Below, piece after piece: positions 1 through 9,293 of a DNA stretch of 64,000 nt (positions within the stretch are counted from its first letter, which is position 1; each line of letters begins with the position of its first letter). The DNA comes from Natronospirillum operosum (lineage in GTDB: Bacteria; Pseudomonadota; Gammaproteobacteria; Pseudomonadales; Natronospirillaceae): contig NZ_SRMF01000001.1 of the NCBI RefSeq assembly GCF_004768465.1, forward strand, positions 907,893 through 971,892. The letters are read 5' to 3'. The notes beneath the pieces were generated by a model. It searched no databases. It worked only from the letters and a program-made list of their open reading frames with translations, and had not been told where the DNA came from. A program made the translations under genes and the position numbers.

Positions 1-32
1 AACACTGCAATTTCTACGAGAGTAATGGACAC

Positions 33-470
33 ATGCTGAGAAATGGTCGTTCCGCTGCGGGTTTTACATTGATCGAGTTGTTGATTGTACTGATCATCAT
101 TGTTGTGATTACCGGCCTGGTGGCTCAGAACTTCACCGGCCGAGACCAGGCGGCCATGCGCCAGGCGGTGCAGGCAGACTTCAATACCATCGAGAATGCG
201 CTGCAGATGTACCGCCTGGAAAACTCGCATTACCCCAGTACTGAACAGGGGCTGGATGCCCTGATGAACGAGCCCTCCGGGTCACCGGCGCCGCGCAACT
301 GGCGTGGACCCTACCTGCGCTCTGCACCCAGAGACCCCTGGGGCAATGACTATGACTATGTGAACCACGGCAACAACCGCATTGAAATCATCTCCTACGG
401 CGCCGATGGTCAGCCGGGCGGGGAGGGTGACGATGCCGACCTGTCCAGTCTGGATGATGACGACCGCTAG
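33..470 (+). CDS. gspG: GspG, major pseudopilin of the type II secretion system
   Basis: This is the main subunit of the periplasmic pseudopilus that pushes folded proteins through the outer-membrane secretin. The 145-residue product has a 10-residue basic leader ending in Gly, then the type III (prepilin) cleavage context G|FTLIELL with Glu at mature +5, followed by a long hydrophobic helix. The globular part has the GspG pattern (STEQGLDAL, GPYL, DPWGNDY) that belongs to the calcium-binding C-terminal domain. An unusually acidic Asp-rich tail closes the protein. It is the first gene of a tight run gspG-M. The 32 bases before it show no recognisable gene end, so gspC-F presumably lie outside the window. 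Confidence 0.96.
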   Translation: MLRNGRSAAGFTLIELLIVLIIIVVITGLVAQNFTGRDQAAMRQAVQADFNTIENALQMYRLENSHYPSTEQGLDALMNEPSGSPAPRNWRGPYLRSAPRDPWGNDYDYVNHGNNRIEIISYGADGQPGGEGDDADLSSLDDDDR

Positions 471-1023
471 GGGGCCTTTGAACCTCTCTCGGCATGCTCC
501 GCGTGCGCGCGGTTTTACCCTGCTGGAGCTGCTGACGGTACTCGTTATCATCTCCGTGGCCATATCCCTGGTGGCGCTCAGCATGGCGCCGCCGAATCGC
601 GAGCGCGATCACGAACGCTATCTGCCGCGCCTGCACAGCTTCGTGCTCGAAGCCTATACCGACGCCCGGCTGCAGCGGCAGGATCTGGGACTGCACTGGT
701 TCAGTGACCGTATCCAGCTCTATCAACTGGGTACGGAGCTCGATGATCAGGGTGACCCCCAGACAGTGCTGGATCCGCTGCGGCACTGGATCCTGCCCGA
801 CAGTCTGGAATTCAGGCTCGGCCTCGGCAACGATACCCGTCTGCTCCCGCTGTGGACCGAGCAGCACCCGGAACCGGCCGAGCTGCACCTGCTGATCAGA
901 CCAGATGGCACGGGCGACCACCCATGGCGGCTGGAACTGGCCTGGGCGGACGATGGCGAGCCCTGGCAATACCTGGTGTCCGATGGCTTCAACCGACCGC
1001 AGTGGCGTTTGGCCCATGAGTAG
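454..1023 (+). CDS. gspH: GspH, minor pseudopilin
   Basis: This is a minor pseudopilin of the type II secretion pseudopilus. The prepilin signature RARG|FTLLELL has Glu at mature +5 and is followed by a hydrophobic helix, and the rest is variable as is usual for GspH. The start is uncertain. ATG at 454 (or 457) overlaps the end of gspG and gives a 20-residue leader. TTG at 478, just after the gspG stop, gives a more typical 12-residue leader and has a G-rich stretch before it, but at only about 3 nt spacing. The product is about 181-189 residues. gspI starts inside its last codons. Confidence 0.88.
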   Translation: MMTTARGPLNLSRHAPRARGFTLLELLTVLVIISVAISLVALSMAPPNRERDHERYLPRLHSFVLEAYTDARLQRQDLGLHWFSDRIQLYQLGTELDDQGDPQTVLDPLRHWILPDSLEFRLGLGNDTRLLPLWTEQHPEPAELHLLIRPDGTGDHPWRLELAWADDGEPWQYLVSDGFNRPQWRLAHE

Positions 1024-1417
1024 ATCGACCATTCCACAGCGGCCCGGGCGCAACCGCGGTTTCACGCTGGTCGAGGTCATGGTCGCCCTGTCCATATTCG
1101 CGGTGATTGCCACCAGCCTGATGTACACCGCCACCCAGAGTATCCGCAATACCGAAATTCTGCAGGAGCGCACACTGGGGCGCTGGGTGGCCGAAAACCA
1201 CCTCAGCGAACTGCGCCTGAGCGACGCCCCCGCAATCAACAACTACACCGATGACGTCAGCAACTTTGGTCGTGACTGGGTCATACGGTGGTCGGTGGCC
1301 GACCCTGAATCGGAAACCTATGGCGCCCACCTGCGGCGGGTGACCGTATCAGTCTACCTGGCCGATGGCGAAACCCCAGTCGATGAACTCATTGCCCTGA
1401 TACCGGTGACCCTGTGA
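1016..1417 (+). CDS. gspI: GspI, minor pseudopilin
   Basis: GspI is a minor pseudopilin that forms the tip complex with GspJ and GspK and starts pseudopilus assembly. The start chosen is the ATG at 1016, which overlaps the gspH stop by 8 bases and gives 133 residues. The leader is 15 residues, with cleavage context RNRG|FTLVEVMVAL and Glu at +5. The rest of the domain, with NTEILQERTLGRWVAENHL, is typical of GspI (the AxWVAENxL pattern). A reading frame extends further upstream inside gspH but lacks a sensible leader. Confidence 0.93.
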   Translation: MSRSTIPQRPGRNRGFTLVEVMVALSIFAVIATSLMYTATQSIRNTEILQERTLGRWVAENHLSELRLSDAPAINNYTDDVSNFGRDWVIRWSVADPESETYGAHLRRVTVSVYLADGETPVDELIALIPVTL

Positions 1418-2148
1418 AGCCGGGGCACAGCGTTCACATGCGTGGCTTTACGCTGATGGAGCTGATGATTGCCCTGACGGTGACAGTGATCCTGGCCGGC
1501 GGCACCCTGACGCTGGTCAGTCAGTTCGTGACCACGCGCGAACGGGTGACCGAGCGGCTGCATGATCTGGAGCGCCTGCAGGCGGTACAGGAGCGTCTGC
1601 GGCAGGATCTGGAGCAATACACCCCCCAGCGGCCAGTGGCCGACGAATTCAGCAACCTGCAGCCGGCACTGATCAGCAATGACCAGACGCTGCTGGAACT
1701 GACCCGCCATGGCTGGCTGCGTTCCAGCATTGACCCGGAGTTGCGCTCCGATCTGCAGCGGGTGGTCTATGAGCTGGTTCCGATCAGCAGTGAGCGGTGC
1801 CGCATGGGGCTGACCTCGGAACAGTGGGCCCAACGGGATCAGTTGGAAGGCGACTGCCTGCTGCGCCGCTTTCGTCAGCACCTGGAAGCGGAAGCCGAAA
1901 ACCCCTGGCGCGAGCAGGTAGTCATGGCACCGCTGCGCGACATCAGCCTGAGTTTCATTGGCCTGGATGCCGACGGTGACCAGAACAGCTTTGAGCAGTG
2001 GCCGCCCAGTGACGTGATTGCCGGCGAGTTGCCCGGCAGCCTGCGCGCCATTGAAGTCACTCTGGATGGGGCCGGCTATGGTCCGGCCCGGTTTCTCTGG
2101 AACGTACCCGGTCGGGTGCTGGAAGACAGCGACGAGGAGAGCCTGTGA
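1414..2148 (+). CDS. gspJ: GspJ, minor pseudopilin
   Basis: GspJ is a tip pseudopilin that binds GspI and GspK. It begins with GTG at 1414, overlapping the gspI stop (GTGA), and an in-frame ATG at 1438 is an alternative. The leader ends HMRG|FTLMELMIAL with Glu at mature +5. The body has the family pattern of two beta sheets, including the QAVQERLRQDLEQ region after the helix and the late SLRAIEVTLD strand. The length is 244 residues, slightly longer than the common 200-230. It is translationally coupled to gspK. Confidence 0.93.
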   Translation: MKPGHSVHMRGFTLMELMIALTVTVILAGGTLTLVSQFVTTRERVTERLHDLERLQAVQERLRQDLEQYTPQRPVADEFSNLQPALISNDQTLLELTRHGWLRSSIDPELRSDLQRVVYELVPISSERCRMGLTSEQWAQRDQLEGDCLLRRFRQHLEAEAENPWREQVVMAPLRDISLSFIGLDADGDQNSFEQWPPSDVIAGELPGSLRAIEVTLDGAGYGPARFLWNVPGRVLEDSDEESL

Positions 2149-3107
2149 TGCGCGCGGGTGCCGGTCGCAGGCTGCAACAGGGGGTGGCCCTGATTCAGGT
2201 GCTGCTGGTCTTTGCCGTGCTGATGGCGCTGGCCGTGCATCTGACCTGGCGCCAGCAGCTCACCATCTCCGGCACCCAGCATGTGCTGGAGAGCAGCCAG
2301 GGCTATGCCTGGCTGCACAGTGTCGAGGCCCTGGGTCGGGCCGAACTCAAGCGGGACCATCAGACCCCGCTCCCGGCTTCGGCCTGGGGCGAATGGTCCG
2401 ACCCGTTCGAGCTGGAGCCGGGTGAAGCCGTGTTTCGGGTGCGGCCGCTGGATGGCTACTACAATCTGAACTGGTTGCATGACTCTTCCGGTGTCAGCGC
2501 CGCGCCGGCACAGGTCCAGCGCCTGTTGTCGGATCAGGGCCAGGAGGGCGCCTGGTTGCAGCGGCTGGCGGACTGGTTTGATCGTGACAGCGGTGCCGAG
2601 TTCGAATACAGACTGGTGGAACCCGGCTACCGGCCTTCCTTTGCGTCCATCGCGGATGCCTCCGAGCTACGCCTGCTGCAACCGCAGCAGCAGACTCTGG
2701 CCCCGCTGGAGATCGAAGGCTGGGCCGTGTTCCTGCCGGCCCAGTCAAGGCTCAACCTGCAGGTTGTCACCGAGCCGGTGCTGCGCGCCCTGCATCCGGA
2801 CATGGGCGAGCCCCAGTGGCTGGCCCTGGAGCGGGCCCGTGAAGACGGTCTGGACAGCGTCGACGACTGGCTGACCCGAGAGGATGTCGAGCCGCTGCGT
2901 GAAGAACTGCCAGCGGGGTGGTTCAGCGTGCGCGGGGAGTATTTTCTGCTGGAGGCCGAAGTCGACTATCTGGATCAGACTCTGCATCTGACCAGTTGGC
3001 TGCGCCGGGACGAAGACGGCGCCGTTCAGGTAATACAGCGCCATTACCTGCCGCTTGCGGTGGACAGGGCTGACCCGGATGATGACAATGGCACTCCCGA
3101 TAACTGA
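2148..3107 (+). CDS. gspK: GspK, large minor pseudopilin
   Basis: GspK caps the pseudopilus tip. The ATG at 2148 overlaps the gspJ stop as TGATG and follows a good GAGGAG ribosome site; GTG at 2145 is also possible. The product is 319 residues. The leader ends QQG and the mature protein starts VALIQVLLV, so position +5 is Gln rather than the Glu found in the other pseudopilins here. Lack of Glu5 is a known hallmark of GspK, because it sits at the very tip. The large alpha-rich insert domain typical of GspK accounts for the length. Confidence 0.93.
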   Translation: MRAGAGRRLQQGVALIQVLLVFAVLMALAVHLTWRQQLTISGTQHVLESSQGYAWLHSVEALGRAELKRDHQTPLPASAWGEWSDPFELEPGEAVFRVRPLDGYYNLNWLHDSSGVSAAPAQVQRLLSDQGQEGAWLQRLADWFDRDSGAEFEYRLVEPGYRPSFASIADASELRLLQPQQQTLAPLEIEGWAVFLPAQSRLNLQVVTEPVLRALHPDMGEPQWLALERAREDGLDSVDDWLTREDVEPLREELPAGWFSVRGEYFLLEAEVDYLDQTLHLTSWLRRDEDGAVQVIQRHYLPLAVDRADPDDDNGTPDN

Positions 3108-3116
3108 CCGGTACTT

Positions 3117-4388
3117 ATGAAAGCGCAGACGGTGTTTATCTACCCGGACGCCCGGGTTCGACATTTTGACTGGCTCTGCATCGAGCAGGGCGAGCGGCAG
3201 GCCGTCCAGTCCGGGGACGAGTCCGCGCTGCGGGCCGCCCTGCGCGACATGGCCCCGCTGCACCTCTCGGTGGTGCTGATACTGCCGGTGGAAGGCGCTC
3301 TGCATACCGCGGTCTCGGTGCCGCAGCGGCAACGTCGTTTTCTGAGCCGTTCGCTGCCCTTCATACTGGAGGCGCAGACCGCGCAGGATATCGAGGAACT
3401 GCATATCGTACCGGGCCAGTCCCTGAGCGGTGACCAGCTGGCGGTTTATGCTGTCCCGCATGCACGCCTGCGCCACCTGCTCGAGCTGCTGGCCGACAGT
3501 GAACTCGCTGCGGCTGCTCTGGTGCTGGATACTCAGGTGCTGGCTCTGCATGATCAGAATGCAATCTGTATCGCCTGGCAGCCGGGCACTCAGGACCGCG
3601 TGCTGGTCAACACGGCCGGCTGCGGCATGGCCTGCACCCGGCAGAATCTGTCAGCTTGGCTGGACCGGCTGGCGACTGAGGCACAGGGTCAGACCACGAG
3701 CCTGCTGCTGGCCGATGATCTGGCCGGTGAGGCCGATACGCTGGCGGCGGAGGTGGAGCAGTTCAGTGCCGCCCGGCCCGGGGTGGCGCAGGTGGCCAAT
3801 GGCTGGCTGCCCATGCTGGCCGACCTCTGGCTGGCGGCCGGGCCACGCCGGCGCAGCCTGACCAATCTGCTGTGTGGCCCCTACGAGCAGGTCGATGCCT
3901 TCAGTCGCTGGAAGCATCTGCTGCCCGGAACTGCCCTGGCGGCAGGCCTGCTGGCCGTGGCCGGCGGGCTCTACTTTATCGCTGATCTGCGCCAGACCGA
4001 GCAGCGGGCAGAGGCGGTCTGGCAAGCGACGGAAGCGCTGTTTGCCGAGGCGGTAGGCCAGGAACTGACCCTGCAACGCCAGCGGGCGCTGCAGCAGATG
4101 GAAGAGCTGGCCCTGAGAACGTCCGACAATGGTGCTCAGCAGGGCCCCTTTCTGAGCCTGCTGGCCCGCTTTGACGAGGCCATGGCCACTCAGCCCGTGG
4201 CCCTGGAAGAACTGCGTTTTACCGCTGACCGGGCAGAACTCCAGGTGCAGGTCGAGGCTGAATCCACGCAGACACTGGAAGCCCTGCGCAGCGCCCTGGA
4301 AGAGCATGCGCTGACCGTTACCTATTCGGCGAGCCGCGTCAGCGACGGCTTTCGCGGCAATTTCAGGATACAGGGGAACACGGAATGA
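3117..4388 (+). CDS. gspL: GspL, inner-membrane assembly protein of type II secretion
   Basis: GspL links the cytoplasmic ATPase GspE to the inner-membrane platform. The 423-residue product has an N-terminal cytoplasmic actin-like region (about 1-260), one transmembrane helix at about 268-290 (LLPGTALAAGLLAVAGGLY) and a periplasmic ferredoxin-like domain that pairs with GspM. It begins nine bases after gspK and ends overlapping gspM by four bases (ATGA). Sequence conservation is low, as is usual for GspL, so the call rests on architecture and position in the operon. Confidence 0.92.
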   Translation: MKAQTVFIYPDARVRHFDWLCIEQGERQAVQSGDESALRAALRDMAPLHLSVVLILPVEGALHTAVSVPQRQRRFLSRSLPFILEAQTAQDIEELHIVPGQSLSGDQLAVYAVPHARLRHLLELLADSELAAAALVLDTQVLALHDQNAICIAWQPGTQDRVLVNTAGCGMACTRQNLSAWLDRLATEAQGQTTSLLLADDLAGEADTLAAEVEQFSAARPGVAQVANGWLPMLADLWLAAGPRRRSLTNLLCGPYEQVDAFSRWKHLLPGTALAAGLLAVAGGLYFIADLRQTEQRAEAVWQATEALFAEAVGQELTLQRQRALQQMEELALRTSDNGAQQGPFLSLLARFDEAMATQPVALEELRFTADRAELQVQVEAESTQTLEALRSALEEHALTVTYSASRVSDGFRGNFRIQGNTE

Positions 4389-4876
4389 ATGCCTTGATGG
4401 AGTCATTGCGGGCTCGCTGGCAGGCCTATTCCACCCGTGAAAAGATAGTCTGGGCCGGGTTGGCGGCAGCCCTGCTGGTGGTACTGCTGTGGCTCTATGT
4501 CTGGCAGCCGCTGGCTGACCGCCGGGCCCAGGCCCAGGCTGAACTGGCTCAGGCCGAGCAGGCCCTGGCCTACTTGCAGCGGGCGGCGCCACAACTCAGG
4601 GTACAGAACCTTGCCGGCGATGATGGCGCGTCGCCGGTACAGAGCATGACCAATCTGATCAGTCGTACTGCGGCGCAGCAGTCGGTGGATCTGACGCGCT
4701 TTGAGCAGAGCGGCAATGACGGCCTGCGCCTGTGGCTGGACAACCAGCCCTTCGATCGCGTCCTGCTCTGGCTGGCAGACCTCGAAAGCCAGGGGCTGAC
4801 AGTGGATCAACTGACACTGAGTCAGGGCAACAGCACGGGTCAGGTCAATTTGCGTGGCGTAGTCGTCAGGTACTGA
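4385..4876 (+). CDS. gspM: GspM, inner-membrane platform protein of type II secretion
   Basis: GspM is a bitopic inner-membrane partner of GspL. The 163-residue product has a short cytoplasmic N-terminus, one transmembrane helix at about residues 20-40 (WAGLAAALLVVLLWLYVW), a short coiled coil rich in Ala, Gln and Glu, and a periplasmic ferredoxin-like domain. It overlaps gspL by four bases, and no gspN follows. It is the last gsp gene, and an unrelated gene (gor) begins 38 bases later. Confidence 0.92.
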   Translation: MNALMESLRARWQAYSTREKIVWAGLAAALLVVLLWLYVWQPLADRRAQAQAELAQAEQALAYLQRAAPQLRVQNLAGDDGASPVQSMTNLISRTAAQQSVDLTRFEQSGNDGLRLWLDNQPFDRVLLWLADLESQGLTVDQLTLSQGNSTGQVNLRGVVVRY

Positions 4877-4914
4877 GCGGCCAGCCCGTATCGTTCAAAT
4901 GAAGAGGTATCTCC

Positions 4915-6261
4915 ATGGATTATGATCTGTTTGTCATAGGCGCCGGTTCCGGCGGCGTCCGGGCTGCCCGCATGAGTGCCCAGATGGGTGCGCGCGTAGC
5001 CGTGGCCGAGGTGTCTGATCTGGGCGGCACCTGCGTCAACCTGGGCTGTGTGCCCAAGAAGCTGTTTGTCTATGCCGCCCAGTTCCGACGCGGCTTCAGA
5101 GATGCTGCCGGGTTTGGCCTGGCGGTGACTGCACCCGAGCTGGACTGGTCCACCTTGCGCGGTAACAAGGACCGCGAGATCAGCCGTCTCAATGACATCT
5201 ACGGCAATCTGCTGACAGGGGCCGGGTGTACTCTGTACCGGGGGCATGCGGAAATCACCGGGCCCAACCGGGTCCGCGTCGGCAATGAAGAGATTACCGC
5301 GCACAGAATTCTGATTGCCACCGGCGGCTGGCCCTTTGTGCCGGAAGTCCCCGGCAAGGAGCACATCATCACCAGCAATGAAGTCTTTCATCTGGAACAG
5401 TGGCCAGAACGGGCCGTGGTGGTGGGCGGCGGCTACATTGCTGTCGAGTTCGCCGGCATTTTCAACGGTACCGGTGTCGACACCACGCTGATACATCGCC
5501 GCGATCTGGTGTTGCGCGGCTTTGATCAGGATGTACGCCGTTTTGCCCAGCAGCAGTTCCAGGAAGATGGTGTCACCCTGGAACTGGATGCCGAGCTGGC
5601 CTCGGTGGAAGCCATTGCTGGCGGCTACCGGGTGACGCTGACCAATGGCAAGGTACTGGATACCGATCTGGTGCTCTGTGCCACCGGCCGGCAACCCAAT
5701 ACCCGAAATCTGGGCCTGGAAGCGGTGGATGTACGTACCGATGATCGAGGCGCCATCATCGTGGATGATGAATATCAGACCACCGCCGAAGGTATCTATG
5801 CGATTGGCGATGTGGTTGGCCGGGCCGAACTGACACCGGTCGCGCTGGCCGAAGGCATGTTCCTGGCTCAGCAGTGGTTTGGCGAGGGCGGCCGCCCGGT
5901 CCGCTACGACGCCATTCCCACGGCGGTATTCTCCGAGCCCAATATCGGCACTGTTGGCCTGACCGAAGAGGAAGCCCGGCGCAACTACGCTGTTACGGTG
6001 TACGAAAGCGAATTCCGCCCCATGCAGAACACCCTGTCGGGCAACCCCTTGCGGGCCTACATGAAACTGATTGTGGAAACCGGCAGCGAACAGGTGCTGG
6101 GCGCCCATATGGTGGGGCCCGACGCCGGCGAGATCATGCAGGGCTTCGGGGTAGCCTATGCCATGGGCGCCACCAAGGCCGATTTCGATCAGACCATCGG
6201 CATTCACCCGACCTCCGCCGAGGAATTTGTCACCATGCGCACACCAAGGAGCAACAACTGA
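4915..6261 (+). CDS. gor: Glutathione-disulfide reductase
   Basis: This NADPH-dependent flavoenzyme reduces glutathione disulfide in the cytoplasm. The 448-residue product has the N-terminal FAD-binding GAGSGGVRAA motif, the redox-active disulfide GGTCVNLGCVPKK (about residues 38-50), an NADPH Rossmann motif GGGYIAVEFAG followed by basic residues (HRR, LRGFD) that favour NADPH over NADH, the second FAD motif YAIGDV, and the C-terminal HPTSAEE containing the catalytic His-Glu pair. Length and motifs fit Gor rather than lipoamide dehydrogenase. Its stop overlaps the glpX start (TGATG), so the two are probably cotranscribed. Confidence 0.95.
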   Translation: MDYDLFVIGAGSGGVRAARMSAQMGARVAVAEVSDLGGTCVNLGCVPKKLFVYAAQFRRGFRDAAGFGLAVTAPELDWSTLRGNKDREISRLNDIYGNLLTGAGCTLYRGHAEITGPNRVRVGNEEITAHRILIATGGWPFVPEVPGKEHIITSNEVFHLEQWPERAVVVGGGYIAVEFAGIFNGTGVDTTLIHRRDLVLRGFDQDVRRFAQQQFQEDGVTLELDAELASVEAIAGGYRVTLTNGKVLDTDLVLCATGRQPNTRNLGLEAVDVRTDDRGAIIVDDEYQTTAEGIYAIGDVVGRAELTPVALAEGMFLAQQWFGEGGRPVRYDAIPTAVFSEPNIGTVGLTEEEARRNYAVTVYESEFRPMQNTLSGNPLRAYMKLIVETGSEQVLGAHMVGPDAGEIMQGFGVAYAMGATKADFDQTIGIHPTSAEEFVTMRTPRSNN

Positions 6262-7268
6262 TGAAACGTGATCTGGCCCTGCAGTTTTCCCGGGTCACCG
6301 AAGCCGCCGCCCTGGCTGGCCACAAATGGCTGGGCCGGGGTGACAAGGACGCCGCAGATCAGGCGGCCGTATCCGCCATGCGTGCCCTGTTGAGCACCAG
6401 TGATATCGATGGCGAGATCGTTATCGGTGAGGGTGAGATAGACGAGGCGCCGATGCTGTATATCGGTGAAAAGGTCGGTCGCGGGGGCGAAGCGGTGGAT
6501 ATCGCCGTGGACCCGATCGAAGGCACTCGCATGACAGCGCTGGGACAGTCCAATGCAGTGGCCGTGCTGGCGGCCGGCGAACAGGGCTGCTTTCTGCAGG
6601 CACCGGACATGTACATGGAAAAGCTGGTGGTGGGACCGCAGGCCAGAGGGCTGATCGATTTGGAACAGCCGCTGGAAGACAACGCCAGGGCGGTTGCGGA
6701 AGCGCTGGGCAAGCCGCTGCGGGAGCTGACCGTGGTGACCCTGGAGAAACCCCGCCACCGGCCCATGATCGAGCGCCTGCAAGCGCTGGGCGTCAAGGTA
6801 TTCGCATTGCCCGATGGCGATGTGGCCGCCTCCATTCTGACCAGTGTGCCGGAAAGCGAGGTCGACATGATGTACTGCATCGGCGGCGCGCCGGAGGGCA
6901 TTATCTCGGCGGCCGTGATCCGGGCTCTGGGCGGCGACATGCAGGGCCGCCTGATACTGCGCCATCAGGCCAAGGGTGACTCGCCGGAGAACAGCGCGGC
7001 CGGCGAGCGTGAAGCCGAGCGTTGTCGCCAGATGGGGGTGGTGCCGGGCCAGCGGCTGCGGCTGGAAGACATGGTCCGCTCCGACAACCTGGTGTTTTCG
7101 GCCACCGGCATCACCAAGGGTGACCTGCTGCAGGGCGTGACCCGGCAGGGCCTGCTGGCGACCACGGAAACCCTGTTGATCCGCGGTCGTTCACGCACGG
7201 TACGGCGCATTCAGAGCACCCACTATCTGGATCGCAAGGATGATGAGGTGAGGGCCGTTATCCTCTGA
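6261..7268 (+). CDS. glpX: Class II fructose-1,6-bisphosphatase (GlpX)
   Basis: GlpX hydrolyses fructose 1,6-bisphosphate to fructose 6-phosphate in gluconeogenesis and needs a divalent metal. The start is the ATG at 6261, overlapping the gor stop by one base, which gives 335 residues. A longer reading frame runs back into gor and is rejected. Family motifs are present: IGEGEIDEAPML (metal and substrate site), DPIEGTRM, YCIGGAPEG and SATGITKGD. The stop codon directly abuts the stop of the converging speA gene with no bases between them. Confidence 0.95.
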   Translation: MKRDLALQFSRVTEAAALAGHKWLGRGDKDAADQAAVSAMRALLSTSDIDGEIVIGEGEIDEAPMLYIGEKVGRGGEAVDIAVDPIEGTRMTALGQSNAVAVLAAGEQGCFLQAPDMYMEKLVVGPQARGLIDLEQPLEDNARAVAEALGKPLRELTVVTLEKPRHRPMIERLQALGVKVFALPDGDVAASILTSVPESEVDMMYCIGGAPEGIISAAVIRALGGDMQGRLILRHQAKGDSPENSAAGEREAERCRQMGVVPGQRLRLEDMVRSDNLVFSATGITKGDLLQGVTRQGLLATTETLLIRGRSRTVRRIQSTHYLDRKDDEVRAVIL

Positions 7269-9170
7269 TCAGGTGCCGTGGTCAAGATAGGTGTCGTCAT
7301 CCATGCCTGCCTGCAGCCACTGCAACAGATCCTGCCGCTCGGACGCCTCAAGGCTCGAGTTGTCCACCTGTGTCTGCAGGGCGTCGAGCAGACGGTCAGG
7401 ATCAAAGTTCACATAGCTCAGTACCCGGCGCACACTGTCGCCCTGCTGGCAGTTGGTCAACTGGAAGCCGCCGTCTTCTTCCAGTATCACGTCGGCTGAA
7501 TGGGTATCACCGAACAGGTTATGCAAATCCCCCAGTATTTCCTGGTAGGCCCCCACCAGGAAGAACCCCAGGATGTCGTGCGGCGCAGACAGGGGAGGGG
7601 TGGGGAGGGTAGCCTCGACACCCTCCCCGTCGACATATTGATCTATCCGGCCATCGGAATCACAGGTGATATCACGAATGACACTGCGGCGTCTGGGCTC
7701 ACGATGCAGGTTCTGTAGCGGGAGCACCGGGAATATCTGATCGACGCCCCAGGCATCGGGCAGCGACTGGAACAGGGAGAAATTGGCAAATACCTTGTCA
7801 GCCATCTGCTCATTCAATTCATCCAGTATGGCCCGATGGGGTCGGCGCCCCGGATCCAGGCGCCGCATCAGTTCCAGCGCCATGCCTTTCAGCACCTGCT
7901 CGCCCTCGGCGCGCTGGGCCAGCGTAATCTGCCCGGTGGCGAAACTCTGATTGATGTCATGACTGAGGGCGACCAGATCATGGTGCACCTCGGTCAGTCC
8001 CCGGCGCCGCTCGGCCAGACCCTGATAACTGGCCCAGATGTTGTGCAGCAGCAGCGGGCTGTCCTCGGTCGGCGCCTCAATATGGCCGGCCTCCACACGC
8101 TCGACGCCGATTACATTGGTCAGCAGCATGGCGTGGTGTGCGGTCATGGCGCGGCCGGACTCACTGATGATATCGGGCTGCGGCAGATCATGCGCCAGGG
8201 CCGCATCGCGGAAAGCATGCACCACCCGCTTGGCATACTCGTCAATGGAGTAGTTGATCGAGCAGGTGCTGCGTGACGCCGTGCCTTCATAGTCAACCCC
8301 CAGACCGCCACCGACATCCGCCACCGTGATGGGCACGCCGAGCAGCCTGAGTTCGGCGTAGAAGCGGGCCGCCTCACGCAGCCCGACCTGAATGTCCTGA
8401 ATATTGGCAATCTGACTGCCCAGATGGAAATGCAGCAACTGGAACGACTCCAGGGCATTGCGCTCGCGCAGACGTTCCACCGTGTGCAGAATCTCGCTGG
8501 CCGACAGCCCGAACTTGGATTTGGGGCCACCGGTGTCCTGCCAGTTGCCGGTACCAATGGTCGCCAGACGAGCCCGAATGCCGATACGGGGCTGCACGCC
8601 CAGTTCCCTGGCCACGGCCAGCACTTCTTCCAGCTCGGTGCGCTTTTCCAGTACCAGATAGACCCGATGCCCGAGCCGCTGACCGATCAGTGCCAGGCGG
8701 ATATAGTCCCGATCCTTGTAGCCATTGCAGACTATGGTGGAGCGTCCGGGCTCGGACAGCGCCAGCACCGCCAGCAACTCCGGTTTGCTGCCGGCTTCCA
8801 GTCCCATGTGGCCAGCCAGTGCCAGTTGCTGTCCACGCACGATCTCGCGGACCACGCCAAACTGCTGGTTGACCTTGATCGGATAGACCGGCGTGAAACT
8901 GCCTTCGTATTGCTCGGCTTCGATTACCTTCCGGAAGCTGCTGACCAGGCTGCGCACCCGGTCATGCAGGATATGCGGAAAGCGCACCAGAACCGGCAGG
9001 GACAGGTTGTGTTCGCGCAGGGCCGCAATGACCGCCGGCAGACTGACGGCCTGACCGGTGTCAGGGTCACAGACCTCGACATCGCCGGCCTTGGATACAT
9101 TGAAATAACCGGCGCCCCAGCGGTCGATGTTGTACAACTGCAGGCTGTCCTGGGCGGTCCAGTCGGGCAT
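7269..9170 (-). CDS. speA: Biosynthetic arginine decarboxylase
   Basis: This PLP enzyme converts arginine to agmatine, the first step of putrescine synthesis by the agmatine route. The 633-residue length fits the SpeA family. The PLP lysine lies in the motif VYPIKVNQQ. Other family motifs are GLEAGSKPEL, CNGYKD, LHFHLGSQIANI, VGGGLGVDYEG and the C-terminal SFQSLPDAW-like SLFQSLPDAWG. No speB or aguA gene is nearby, so the rest of the pathway lies elsewhere. It converges on glpX with abutting stop codons and is divergent from htpG across a repeat-bearing gap. Confidence 0.95.
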   Translation of the reverse strand: MPDWTAQDSLQLYNIDRWGAGYFNVSKAGDVEVCDPDTGQAVSLPAVIAALREHNLSLPVLVRFPHILHDRVRSLVSSFRKVIEAEQYEGSFTPVYPIKVNQQFGVVREIVRGQQLALAGHMGLEAGSKPELLAVLALSEPGRSTIVCNGYKDRDYIRLALIGQRLGHRVYLVLEKRTELEEVLAVARELGVQPRIGIRARLATIGTGNWQDTGGPKSKFGLSASEILHTVERLRERNALESFQLLHFHLGSQIANIQDIQVGLREAARFYAELRLLGVPITVADVGGGLGVDYEGTASRSTCSINYSIDEYAKRVVHAFRDAALAHDLPQPDIISESGRAMTAHHAMLLTNVIGVERVEAGHIEAPTEDSPLLLHNIWASYQGLAERRRGLTEVHHDLVALSHDINQSFATGQITLAQRAEGEQVLKGMALELMRRLDPGRRPHRAILDELNEQMADKVFANFSLFQSLPDAWGVDQIFPVLPLQNLHREPRRRSVIRDITCDSDGRIDQYVDGEGVEATLPTPPLSAPHDILGFFLVGAYQEILGDLHNLFGDTHSADVILEEDGGFQLTNCQQGDSVRRVLSYVNFDPDRLLDALQTQVDNSSLEASERQDLLQWLQAGMDDDTYLDHGT

Positions 9171-9203
9171 GGGAAGGGTCCTGATAGGTTACGGATCATT
9201 TCA

Positions 9204-9231
9204 GTGGACAGTAGACGGTAGACAGTAAAGA
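9204..9231. repeat. Short array of 7-bp repeats (left arm)
   Basis: There are four consecutive heptads of the form GTNGACA/GTAGACG (GTGGACA, GTAGACG, GTAGACA, GTAAAGA), the last one degenerate. They lie between speA and htpG. The array is roughly the reverse complement of the second array at 9294-9328, so the two could pair. Confidence 0.7.
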
Positions 9232-9293
9232 ACTTCAGCTCAGTTTGTCCACGCAGACGCTATTATCGCCACGAGTTGTCATAACCCGCAACT

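Noticed and set aside
4840-6207. A 455-codon minus-strand frame opposite gor.
   Set aside because: It has shadow composition (His-, Gly- and Gln-rich) with no ribosome site; gor has all its motifs.
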